A DNA stretch of 20,491 bases from Candidatus Hydrogenedentota bacterium. GTDB lineage: Bacteria > UBA8481 > J006. Within the stretch, counting starts at the first letter, position 1, and each line of letters starts with the position of its first letter. Position numbers and translations under genes: made by a program. The stretch spans positions 1 through 20,491 of the forward strand of contig RFFU01000046.1 in assembly GCA_003697085.1 (NCBI GenBank). The letters run 5' to 3'. Below are positions 14,645 to 20,491 of this stretch, one piece after another. A model generated the notes under the pieces. It made no database searches, was not told where the DNA came from, and was given only the letters and a program-made list of their open reading frames with translations.

Positions 14645-15748
14645 CTAAAGCGTATTGTTGAAGGCCTGGATTTCCGACCGCGTGAAGTTTTTCCAGCTCA
14701 ACGTACCGCCGTTGATCGGATGGAAACTATCGAGCATGTCGTACGTTACACTTCCCGCGAGGAACGAATCGAGCGAAAAGGGCAGGCTTGGGAAATTCGC
14801 GATCGACGCATTCTTGAGCGTGTCGAGTTTGTTCGTCTGCTCGATTTGCGAGGCTGCGGATTTGATCTTCCCATTCGCTGGGTTCTTGATATTTTGAACC
14901 GTGACGATTTCCTCTCCCGCTTTCTTCTTCGTTTTTTGACTGATCGTCCCTCGTTTAACGTTCGAGCCCTGTTGCGTTCCCGTTCCCGCGGCCCCTCCAC
15001 TGGAAATCGTAATCATCTGTCCTGCGCCGACGTTGATCGCCGTCCCACCCAGCTGGCTCTTCCGCCAAACCTGGATGAGACCGGAAATCACCGCATACCG
15101 GACCAGCCCGTTGAAATCCGAGGACCTGTTAATCACGCTCCGAACGATTTCATCGAGCGCCTGGTGCGCCGCGGACTGCAACGCGAGATCGACCATCAGA
15201 TTCAGTGTGTTTACGGGCATCGGAGAAAAGGGATCGACATTAGAGAAGAATTCCGTTCCGCGAACTGCGGCCACGGAAACGGGAGTGACGACTCGATACT
15301 CGGACCCGTTCCTCATTCCTCGAGCGAAATGCCCCATCTCGCCTTGCAACTGGTAGAGAACGATATCTTTCTTTTCCTGACCCGTCGCGAAGAGTTTTCG
15401 GAATCCCGTCTTCTTTCCCAGGGCCTCAATCGGTTTCGCGCGGGCCGCCAGGATAACGGCCGTCGTCTTCTCGGAAAGAACCGTGTGGTTCCGCTTTCCG
15501 AACCTCAAGATCGCGCTCGCTCCCCGCCCCGTCCGGATCGCGTCTCCTTCCCGAAGCGGCATTCGTTCGTGCGCGATGGTCCAAACCTTTTTTCCGTTGA
15601 GACGGACCTTCACGTCTCCGCTGGTTTTGAGGACCGTAAAGAAGAAGTCCCCCGCCACCGCACTCGAACCACTCGTGAGCGGCAGAACGACCACGAGACT
15701 CAAAAACAGAAACCGACGGCCCACCTTCCCTAATGAAAACCCTTTCAT
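14645..15748 (-). CDS. Exported FecR-domain protein
   Basis: A 367-residue secreted or periplasmic protein. Signal peptide 1-32 (core FLFLSLVVVLPL, cleavage near AVAG). The FecR domain spans about 42-167: GDVKVRLNGKKVW, PLREGDAIRTGRGASAILRF, then GEMGHFARGM and the diagnostic YRVVTPVSVAAVRGTEF. A helical and low-complexity C-terminal half follows, containing SSGGAAGTGTQQGSNV. In classical systems FecR is an inner-membrane anti-sigma regulator, but stand-alone exported FecR domains like this lack a transmembrane helix and a sigma-factor gene. Here it is translationally coupled to the porin (TGATG, 1-base overlap), pointing to a joint envelope function. Its role in that pair is unknown. Confidence 0.88.
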   Translation of the reverse strand: MKGFSLGKVGRRFLFLSLVVVLPLTSGSSAVAGDFFFTVLKTSGDVKVRLNGKKVWTIAHERMPLREGDAIRTGRGASAILRFGKRNHTVLSEKTTAVILAARAKPIEALGKKTGFRKLFATGQEKKDIVLYQLQGEMGHFARGMRNGSEYRVVTPVSVAAVRGTEFFSNVDPFSPMPVNTLNLMVDLALQSAAHQALDEIVRSVINRSSDFNGLVRYAVISGLIQVWRKSQLGGTAINVGAGQMITISSGGAAGTGTQQGSNVKRGTISQKTKKKAGEEIVTVQNIKNPANGKIKSAASQIEQTNKLDTLKNASIANFPSLPFSLDSFLAGSVTYDMLDSFHPINGGTLSWKNFTRSEIQAFNNTL

Positions 15749-16836
15749 CAGAACGCCACCACCGTTTGTAGAATGAACTGGTCGTTCGGTATTCCTTCAT
15801 CCGGAACAGCCAGCGTCGAAATTGTTTCCCTGTTGAACTCATACAACGCCTGAATCTGAATATTCGGAGTGTATTCGTAGGTCCCGCCGAGCTGCCAGCG
15901 CTTTCGCTCCCACGAGGCCTGCAGATTGAACGGCATCACCAGATTGTTGTTTTTCAGACGGTCGTACCCGAGGAGGAACTCCGCTTTCCCCCAGCGATAG
16001 GCTCCCGAGATGTTGTAGGTCGTGAGCCGAAGGTCTCCCTCGACCGCGGAGACATATTCCCCAAAGAGGCGGAACGGCCCGTAGGTATAATCGGCCAGCG
16101 CCGAAGCGACGTGCCGGTTCTTGCTTCCCCGTTCGTTGACGATCCCCATCGCTTTGATCAAATCGCGGTCCGCCCGTGTCATCCTGCCGTATGTGTATTC
16201 GCCTCCCAGAACCAAACTTCCCCATTCGCCTCCCGCGCGCCAACCCAGGTGGCCGTACACATCGAAAGCATTGTCTTGAAGGTTCGCATTCGGATTCGGC
16301 CTCGAAAAAGCGAAGGTGTTGCCGATGACCGTTCCCGCCGCGCTCAAGGGATTGTTGTCGACCACCCCCGCCTCCCACGTCCACGCCCCCCGCTCGAAAT
16401 CCGCCTTGACCCCCTTCCAGGTCGGGGTGTGATAGAGCAGCGCCGGAAAGGTCAGCGTCGCCGTCAGAAGCGGCTCTCCCTGCGGTTTGTAGAATTGACC
16501 GATTGTTAGCGTTCCATCGTACGGAAGTCCATCATAGGCGACCCACGCCTCCGAAATGCTCAGACCGTTTCCAGCCACGTTCACGCGCGTGAAACCGCGG
16601 AAATCGTTCGACCACTGGTCCGAAAACGTCAGTGTCCCCTGAACGAAGCGAATCCGCCCGTGCTCCGTATTGGCGATCAGGCCGTTGGAAACGCTCCCTT
16701 GCGCTTCCGCATACTCGACGATCCCCGCACCTCCTATCTCGACGGCATGAACCCTCGATCCGTGAATCCCCGACAGCGAGAGTAACACAACTCCCGCAAC
16801 CAGACATCCCGCCCGACACTTCCCACCAAAGGTCAT
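15748..16836 (-). CDS. Outer-membrane porin, OprP/OprO-like
   Basis: A 362-residue outer-membrane beta-barrel. Signal peptide 1-31 (core CLVAGVVLLSLSGI, cleavage after VHA). Amphipathic strands with aromatic girdles follow to the end, and the C-terminal residue is phenylalanine (FILQTVVAF), the usual BAM recognition signal. The segment ISEAWVAYDGLPYDGTLTIG, then QFYKPQGEPLLTATLTFPALLYHTP, resembles the phosphate-selective porin O/P family. The frame stays open upstream to 17031, but that extension is compositionally non-coding; the ATG at 16836 gives a proper signal peptide and has GAGAGG 9 bases before it. It lies on the same strand just upstream of the FecR gene and of phoBRU, which makes a phosphate or anion channel plausible but unproven. 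Confidence 0.85.
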   Translation of the reverse strand: MTFGGKCRAGCLVAGVVLLSLSGIHGSRVHAVEIGGAGIVEYAEAQGSVSNGLIANTEHGRIRFVQGTLTFSDQWSNDFRGFTRVNVAGNGLSISEAWVAYDGLPYDGTLTIGQFYKPQGEPLLTATLTFPALLYHTPTWKGVKADFERGAWTWEAGVVDNNPLSAAGTVIGNTFAFSRPNPNANLQDNAFDVYGHLGWRAGGEWGSLVLGGEYTYGRMTRADRDLIKAMGIVNERGSKNRHVASALADYTYGPFRLFGEYVSAVEGDLRLTTYNISGAYRWGKAEFLLGYDRLKNNNLVMPFNLQASWERKRWQLGGTYEYTPNIQIQALYEFNRETISTLAVPDEGIPNDQFILQTVVAF

Positions 16837-16896
16837 AGCACAAAACCTCTCTTCTCCGGATCGCCCCCGGATCGTTTTTTCGAACTTCGCCTTTCC

Positions 16897-16921
16897 CGAA
16901 GCGCACCCGGCGCGCGCTTCG
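16897..16921 (-). other. Hairpin upstream of the porin gene
   Basis: CGAAGCGC / nine-base loop / GCGCTTCG is a perfect 8-base inverted repeat 61 bases before the porin ATG. It could be a leader structure or a binding site. The remaining gap between porin and ispH (16837-17277) holds only pyrimidine-rich sequence, a small CGCGG/GATA/CCGCG hairpin near 17072-17085 and the ispH upstream sites; I see no gene in it. Confidence 0.35.
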
Positions 16922-17182
16922 ACCACTTCTTTCACCCCACCATTCTTTCCTCCCTCCGAAACAACGAGGACGAAAGAGCAACAGCGGGTTCCTTCCCAAC
17001 GAAAAAAAGAAACAGAGAAAGGGATTTTCACCCAAAATCGAAAGGTATGTCAAATTCTTTTTCGGTCCGCGGGATACCGCGAAGAACAGGAGGCCCAAGT
17101 AAATCGAGAAAGCCAATTTTTGGGGGCTCCCGTCGTCTTCCCTCCCCCCGTTTTGTTGCCCCAGCCGTCTCATTCCGTCCCG

Positions 17183-17205
17183 CTCCAGGTGGCTCACCAT
17201 GTACC
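17183..17205 (+). promoter_or_regulatory. GGCTCACCA upstream element, copy 2
   Basis: CTCCAGGTGGCTCACCATG followed by TACC matches the copy at 18374-18396 at 21 of 23 positions and, more loosely, the copy at 8385. It contains the small inverted repeat GGTG/GCT/CACC. It ends 72 bases before the ispH ATG and 35 bases before a candidate -35 box. Confidence 0.5.
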
Positions 17206-17212
17206 TGTACAT
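17199..17212. promoter_or_regulatory. Palindrome ATGTACCTGTACAT, possible operator
   Basis: ATGTAC / CT / GTACAT is a perfect 6-base inverted repeat with a 2-base centre, overlapping the end of the GGCTCACCA element and lying 29 bases upstream of the candidate ispH -35 hexamer. It is absent from the other two copies of the element. Confidence 0.35.
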
Positions 17213-17240
17213 TTCTTTCCGCTCTCTAACCTCGACGTCC

Positions 17241-17269
17241 TTGTCTTTCCGTCCTCTCTGCCATACCCT
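17241..17269 (+). promoter_or_regulatory. Candidate ispH promoter
   Basis: TTGTCT (17241-17246), a 17-base spacer and TACCCT (17264-17269) form a plausible sigma-70 promoter. The ATG follows after 8 bases, so the transcript would start at or next to the start codon. There is no Shine-Dalgarno before this ATG. Confidence 0.45.
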
Positions 17270-17277
17270 TCCGCCCT

Positions 17278-18234
17278 ATGAAACGTACTCTCAAGGTTTA
17301 TGTCTCCGCGCCGCGAGGGTTTTGCGCCGGGGTCGATCGCGCCATCGACGTCGTCGAAAAGTGCCTCGAGCTCTTTCCTCCTCCGATCTACGTCCGGCAC
17401 GAGATCGTTCACAATCGTTTCGTCGTCGAACGCCTCCGCCGAAAAGGCGTCGTGTTCGTTGAGAACCTCGACGATGTCCCTGACGGCGCGGTTCTGATCT
17501 TTTCCGCGCACGGTGTTTCCCGCGCGGTCCGCGAGGAAGCCAAGTCGCGGCCATTGAGGCTCATCGATGCCACATGCCCGCTCGTGACAAAGGTCCATCT
17601 CGAGGTTCATCGACTCGCCAAGGAAGGATACGACATCATTCTGATCGGCCACGCCGGACACGTGGAAGTCGAAGGAACGATGGGGCAACTTCCTCCCGGC
17701 GGCATTACGCTCGTTCAGAAACCCGCGGACGTGGAGCGGCTCGAGGTCGCTCATCCTGAAAAGATCGCTTACGTTACCCAAACGACTCTTTCGATCGACG
17801 AAACCTCCGAGGTGGTGGCCGCCTTGAAGAAACGGTTCCCCGCCATTACCGGCCCCCACAAGAACGACATCTGCTACGCAACTCAAAACCGCCAGAACGC
17901 CGTCAAGGCGCTCCTGGGAAAGATTGATCTCCTTCTCGTCATCGGTTCCCAGAATTCCTCCAACTCGAATCGCCTCGTTGAAGTGGCCCGCGCGGCGGGG
18001 GTCAGCGCGTACCTCTTTGATCATCCGGACGAGATGAAAGCCGAATGGTTCGAAAATGTCGAAAGCGTCGGCTTGACCGCCGGCGCCTCGGCCCCCGAGG
18101 ACATCGTCGAGGCGACAAAGGCGGAATTGGCCGAACGCTTCGATGCCCGGTTCGAGGAATTCCGTTACACGGAAGAATCCATTGAATTCAATCTTCCCAA
18201 GGAATTGGCGCATATCTCCTCACCGGAGTCGTAA
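17278..18234 (+). CDS. ispH: 4-hydroxy-3-methylbut-2-enyl diphosphate reductase
   Basis: A 318-residue cytoplasmic iron-sulfur enzyme, the last step of the MEP isoprenoid pathway, converting HMBPP to IPP and DMAPP. The three cluster-binding cysteines are visible: Cys16 in APRGFCAGVDRA, Cys100 in DATCPLVTKV, and Cys199 in DICYATQNRQ. Substrate-contacting histidines are His41 (RHEIVHN), His78 (SAHGVS) and His125/128 (GHAGHVEVEGT). The SSNSNRLVEVA motif is also intact. Length is typical. The ATG has no ribosome-binding site, only a pyrimidine-rich leader with a promoter-like pair ending 8 bases before it, consistent with leaderless translation. It is a single-gene unit; a purine tract and a hairpin follow its stop. 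Confidence 0.97.
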   Translation: MKRTLKVYVSAPRGFCAGVDRAIDVVEKCLELFPPPIYVRHEIVHNRFVVERLRRKGVVFVENLDDVPDGAVLIFSAHGVSRAVREEAKSRPLRLIDATCPLVTKVHLEVHRLAKEGYDIILIGHAGHVEVEGTMGQLPPGGITLVQKPADVERLEVAHPEKIAYVTQTTLSIDETSEVVAALKKRFPAITGPHKNDICYATQNRQNAVKALLGKIDLLLVIGSQNSSNSNRLVEVARAAGVSAYLFDHPDEMKAEWFENVESVGLTAGASAPEDIVEATKAELAERFDARFEEFRYTEESIEFNLPKELAHISSPES

Positions 18235-18260
18235 AGAAGGATTCGCCTCGGAGATCGCGG

Positions 18261-18318
18261 AGAAAGGCAAAGGGAAAAGAAAGGGAGAAAGAAAAACGGA
18301 AGAAGGAATAGCGGGAAG
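18261..18318 (+). repeat. Purine tract 3' of ispH (AGAAAGGCAAA family)
   Basis: AGAAAGGCAAAGGGAAAAG followed by further G/A-rich sequence begins 27 bases after the ispH stop. It is preceded by CTCGGAGATCGCGG, which resembles degenerate CGGA units of the array at 8074-8204. It is the same purine core as at 774-796 (minus) and 8205-8231 (plus), and it is in sense with the upstream gene. Confidence 0.55.
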
Positions 18319-18319
18319 G

Positions 18320-18354
18320 GGAAAGGGGATTTCAGAACAAAAAGTCCCTTTTCC
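18320..18354 (+). terminator. Purine/pyrimidine hairpin 3' of ispH
   Basis: GGAAAGGGGATTT pairs with AAGTCCCTTTTCC through 13 positions, including two G-U pairs, around a 9-base loop. It lies about 85 bases past the ispH stop. There is no U-run after the stem, so termination is plausible but not certain. Confidence 0.4.
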
Positions 18355-18373
18355 GTCTCCACTTCCTTCCCCC

Positions 18374-18396
18374 TTCCAGGTGGCTCACCATGGACC
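18374..18396 (+). promoter_or_regulatory. GGCTCACCA upstream element, copy 3
   Basis: TTCCAGGTGGCTCACCATG followed by GACC is nearly identical to the copy at 17183-17205. It follows a pyrimidine-rich stretch and ends 66 bases before the rpoZ ATG, 31 bases before a candidate -35 hexamer. Confidence 0.5.
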
Positions 18397-18427
18397 GATG
18401 CCTTCCCACGGTAAAGGAGATTTTTTC

Positions 18428-18455
18428 TTGCAATCGAACAGAAAGGAAATAGACT
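18428..18455 (+). promoter_or_regulatory. Candidate rpoZ promoter
   Basis: TTGCAA (18428-18433), a 16-base spacer and TAGACT (18450-18455) resemble a sigma-70 promoter. The rpoZ ATG lies 7 bases after the -10 hexamer, the geometry of a leaderless transcript. Confidence 0.45.
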
Positions 18456-18462
18456 GTCGGCC

Positions 18463-18714
18463 ATGGAAGTTATTATCGAGAAATTGCTCGAGGCAACCGA
18501 GGGATCGAAGTACGTCTTGGCCGCCGCCGCGTCACTCCGAGCGAAACAGATCAACGCCGGCGGCAAGATCTTCGTCGATGCCCACGGGGAGAAGCCCGAC
18601 GTGATCGCGCTCCAGGAGTTGGCCCAGGGACGAATCCGTGTCCGCCTTCTGACTCCGGAGGAGCGGGCCTTGAAAGCAGGAAAGGAAGCACCAAAGAAGA
18701 AGGAGAAGAAATAG
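18463..18714 (+). CDS. rpoZ: RNA polymerase omega subunit
   Basis: An 83-residue protein with the conserved core of the omega/RPB6 family: KYVLAAAASLRAKQINAG (residues 16-33), then KPDVIALQELAQGRIRVRL (44-62), then a lysine-rich tail. Omega helps beta-prime fold and assemble into RNA polymerase and can contribute to ppGpp sensing. The adjacency rpoZ-coaBC is widespread in bacteria and supports the call. AAAGGA lies 15 bases before the ATG, too far for a usual Shine-Dalgarno (it would fit a CTG at 18454, in frame). With the promoter at 18428-18455, leaderless initiation at the ATG is the simpler reading. Confidence 0.93.
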   Translation: MEVIIEKLLEATEGSKYVLAAAASLRAKQINAGGKIFVDAHGEKPDVIALQELAQGRIRVRLLTPEERALKAGKEAPKKKEKK

Positions 18715-18860
18715 GACGTCCGCCGTCTTCTTGAAATCTCTCTCTTCATTTCTATTTCTTCTTTATTCTATTTTCGCGCTCTTTACGTCCGTACTGTTTT
18801 CGTCGAGGCGGCGGCTGTTCCCGATCGAACCAAGGACGTGACCGGAAAGGGAGGGTGCTC

Positions 18861-20192
18861 GTGATCGAAGAGATATTGAAGGAAACTCCTCCTCGCATCT
18901 CGATGCCCCGGAAAATCCTTCTCGGTGTCTCCGGCTCCATCGCCGCATACAAAGCGGCCGAAATCGCACGGCGGCTGATCGAGGACGGTTTCGACGTTTA
19001 CGCCGCCATGACCCCTGCCGCAACACGCTTTCTCGGCCCGATGACGCTTGAAGCCATCACGGGTCATCCCGTTGCTCGCGATCCGGCCTCGCTTTCGCCC
19101 TGGACAACGGAATCGGACACCGAACGTTCGTCGGAAGCCGATTCGTACGACGATTACGAAAATCGTTCGAACCTATCCCCCCCCATTCCCCACACCGAGC
19201 GAACGCGCGGCGCTTTGGCGCTTCTGGTCGCTCCCGCCTCGGCCGATATTCTGGCGAAACTCGCGCACGGTTTCGCTGATGACAGCGTCTCTCTGGCCGC
19301 CTTGGCTTTGGGACGCTCGGAGAGACTTATTCTCGCCCCGGCCATGAATCCGAGGATGTGGAAACACGCGGCTGTCCGCGCCAACGTGAGCCTCCTAAAG
19401 GAACGCGGCGCGGTCTTCGTCGGTCCCGAGACCGGCTCCACGGCCTGTGGAGAAACGGGAACGGGACGAATGGCCGAGCCGGAGGTGATCGTCGAGAGGG
19501 TGTGGGCTCTGACGGGGCGATGGACAAGGACGGCGCGGGCGCCACGCGCGCTTCTTTTGGCCGGGCCGACGCGGGAACCCATCGACGCCGTCCGATATAT
19601 CAGTAACGGTTCCTCAGGACGCATGGCGCGCGCGTTGGCCCGCGCCGCACTCCGAGCGGGCTGGAATCTCCACGTCATCGCCGGACCCGGTGCCTTCCCT
19701 TCTCCTCTCAACGCCGTTGCTGATTTAGTGGAATACGTGACAACCGCTGAGGAAATGTTGAATGCGGCAAGAAAAGCTCTCGAAGATTCCTTTTTCGATC
19801 TTCTCCTCTCGCCCGCGGCAATCGCCGACTTCCGTCCCACTGCCCCTGTTCCCGACAAACCTCCCAAAACCGAACGTCTCACGCTCGAACTCGAACCCAC
19901 CCCCGATGTCCTTTCGGCCTTGACCTCTTCTCCCCGCCGGCCGCGCCTCGTCGTCGCTTTCGCCGCCGAGGCGGTATCGTTTCGGCGCGCTCCCGTCCTC
20001 GACAAGGGAAGACGAAAAAACGCCGACTGGATCGTCTTCAATCGAATCGAGACGATCGACGCCGAAAACGTCGAGGCCGTTCTCGTCGATTGTCATTCGG
20101 GGAAAAGCGTCTCTCTTCCTTCTCTCTCCAAACAACGCTTCGCCGACCGCCTCGTTGCTTTTCTCGATAAGCAGTTGACCCAGGCTCGATGA
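18861..20192 (+). CDS. coaBC: Bifunctional phosphopantothenoylcysteine decarboxylase / phosphopantothenate-cysteine ligase
   Basis: A 443-residue cytoplasmic enzyme making 4'-phosphopantetheine for coenzyme A. The CoaC half has the FMN-binding start KILLGVSGSIAAYKA, a conserved histidine (His111 in PHTERTRG), APAMNPRMW (substrate loop, about 159-167) and the catalytic cysteine in STACGETGTGRM (Cys196). The CoaB half has LAGPTREPIDAVRYISNGSSG, AAIADFRP (319-326) and KNADWIVFN. An acidic, low-complexity insertion of about 20 residues (roughly 80-105, with DSYDDYENRS) separates GHPV from the histidine; most family members are shorter here. The start is the GTG at 18861, with AGGGAGG 6 bases upstream; an ATG at 18903 and a GTG at 18855 are alternatives. 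It follows rpoZ by 146 bases. Confidence 0.95.
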   Translation: MIEEILKETPPRISMPRKILLGVSGSIAAYKAAEIARRLIEDGFDVYAAMTPAATRFLGPMTLEAITGHPVARDPASLSPWTTESDTERSSEADSYDDYENRSNLSPPIPHTERTRGALALLVAPASADILAKLAHGFADDSVSLAALALGRSERLILAPAMNPRMWKHAAVRANVSLLKERGAVFVGPETGSTACGETGTGRMAEPEVIVERVWALTGRWTRTARAPRALLLAGPTREPIDAVRYISNGSSGRMARALARAALRAGWNLHVIAGPGAFPSPLNAVADLVEYVTTAEEMLNAARKALEDSFFDLLLSPAAIADFRPTAPVPDKPPKTERLTLELEPTPDVLSALTSSPRRPRLVVAFAAEAVSFRRAPVLDKGRRKNADWIVFNRIETIDAENVEAVLVDCHSGKSVSLPSLSKQRFADRLVAFLDKQLTQAR

Positions 20193-20491
20193 TCTTACCA
20201 CGAGTGAAGAGAACATGGAGAAGTCCCCGCCAGATCCGCGCTCGCCTCAAGAACGATCGAGCTCTCATCCGCCGCGCGCGCCGGCTCAAAAAACGCCGCT
20301 CTTCTTCGGACATTTCCCTCTCTCCGAAGCACCCTGTCTCTCTTCTTGCTGTCTCTGTCCTGCTCCTCGCCTCGGCTCGCCTTCTCATCCACCAAACCTT
20401 TCCGCTTACATCTTCCGGTGCCTCGGCCATGGAGCGTCTTCGTGAGAAAAGTGTTTCCCCGGCGAATTCGGCCTGTGCCACAGCCGAATTC
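20189..20491 (+). CDS. Basic single-pass membrane protein, 3' end outside window (partial)
   Basis: A frame opens with an ATG at 20189 overlapping the coaBC stop by 4 bases (ATGA) and remains open to the window edge, giving 101 residues. The first 40 residues are extremely basic (RARLKNDRALIRRARRLKKR), followed by a single hydrophobic segment at about 49-66 (VSLLAVSVLLLASARLLI) and a polar region, as in a type II membrane protein. The 4-base overlap suggests translational coupling to coaBC; only a weak AGG precedes the start. I do not recognise the family, and the visible part is too short to judge. Competing frames over the same bases (for example from an ATG at 20215) are proline/cysteine-rich and less credible. 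Confidence 0.55.
   Translation, partial: MILPRVKRTWRSPRQIRARLKNDRALIRRARRLKKRRSSSDISLSPKHPVSLLAVSVLLLASARLLIHQTFPLTSSGASAMERLREKSVSPANSACATAEF
20464..20491. repeat. Inverted repeat at the right edge
   Basis: GAATTCGG and CCGAATTC form an 8-base inverted repeat, continued inward by CTGTG/CACAG after one unpaired C. The second arm ends on the last base of the window. It lies in the partial membrane-protein frame and may be coincidence, a local hairpin or a contig-end effect. Confidence 0.5.

Noticed and set aside
16837-17031. N-terminal extension of the porin
   Set aside because: Open only by chance; there is no signal peptide at the extended start, whereas the ATG at 16836 has a ribosome-binding site and a good signal peptide.
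20038-20481. 147-codon minus-strand open frame at the right edge
   Set aside because: Overlaps the end of coaBC antisense and is Arg/Glu-rich with no domain. The plus-strand frame coupled to coaBC is more credible.

Overview
The window looks like chromosomal DNA of an uncultured Gram-negative (diderm) bacterium. It is GC-rich and carries an outer-membrane beta-barrel with a C-terminal phenylalanine, a lipoprotein, several long secreted proteins, a PhoB/PhoR/PhoU set and the MEP-pathway enzyme IspH. I cannot name the phylum. The mix of large secreted NHL/TPR/transglutaminase-like and FecR-domain proteins with CACGGA-type and palindromic GCAGGC-type intergenic repeats suits poorly cultured candidate phyla, but that is an impression. 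I see no rRNA, tRNA, CRISPR array, transposase or phage gene.

The layout is four strand blocks. Block 1 (1-5674, minus): a partial secreted protein runs off the left edge. It has its own candidate promoter containing a run of ten G, and lies across a 640-base repeat-filled gap from a two-gene operon. That operon is a 1348-residue secreted protein (NHL-type propeller, two FN3 domains, TPRs, CARDB-like domain, transglutaminase-like domain, TPRs) followed by a small secreted TPR protein. Block 2 (5734-10925, plus): an HPr-kinase-like P-loop protein divergent from the giant gene, then asd-trxA, a repeat-filled gap, and a secreted PPC-domain protein followed by a lipoprotein.

Block 3 (11124-16836, minus), in transcription order: an OprP/O-like porin, a FecR-domain protein overlapping it by one base, a hairpin, then phoB, phoR (20-base overlap) and phoU. 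This reads as a phosphate-sensing locus without pst transport genes in view; assigning the porin to phosphate uptake is inference. Block 4 (17278-20491, plus): ispH, rpoZ, coaBC, and a membrane protein overlapping coaBC by 4 bases and running off the right edge.

The least explained material is intergenic. Purine-rich tracts built around AGAAAGGCAAA, with CACGGA-type units, lie just 3' of three genes, always in the sense orientation. A 23-base element with core GGCTCACCA follows pyrimidine-rich sequence and occurs three times, each 66-90 bases upstream of a plus-strand start codon. Two of these starts (ispH, rpoZ) have promoter-like hexamers only 7-8 bases before the ATG, suggesting leaderless mRNAs.
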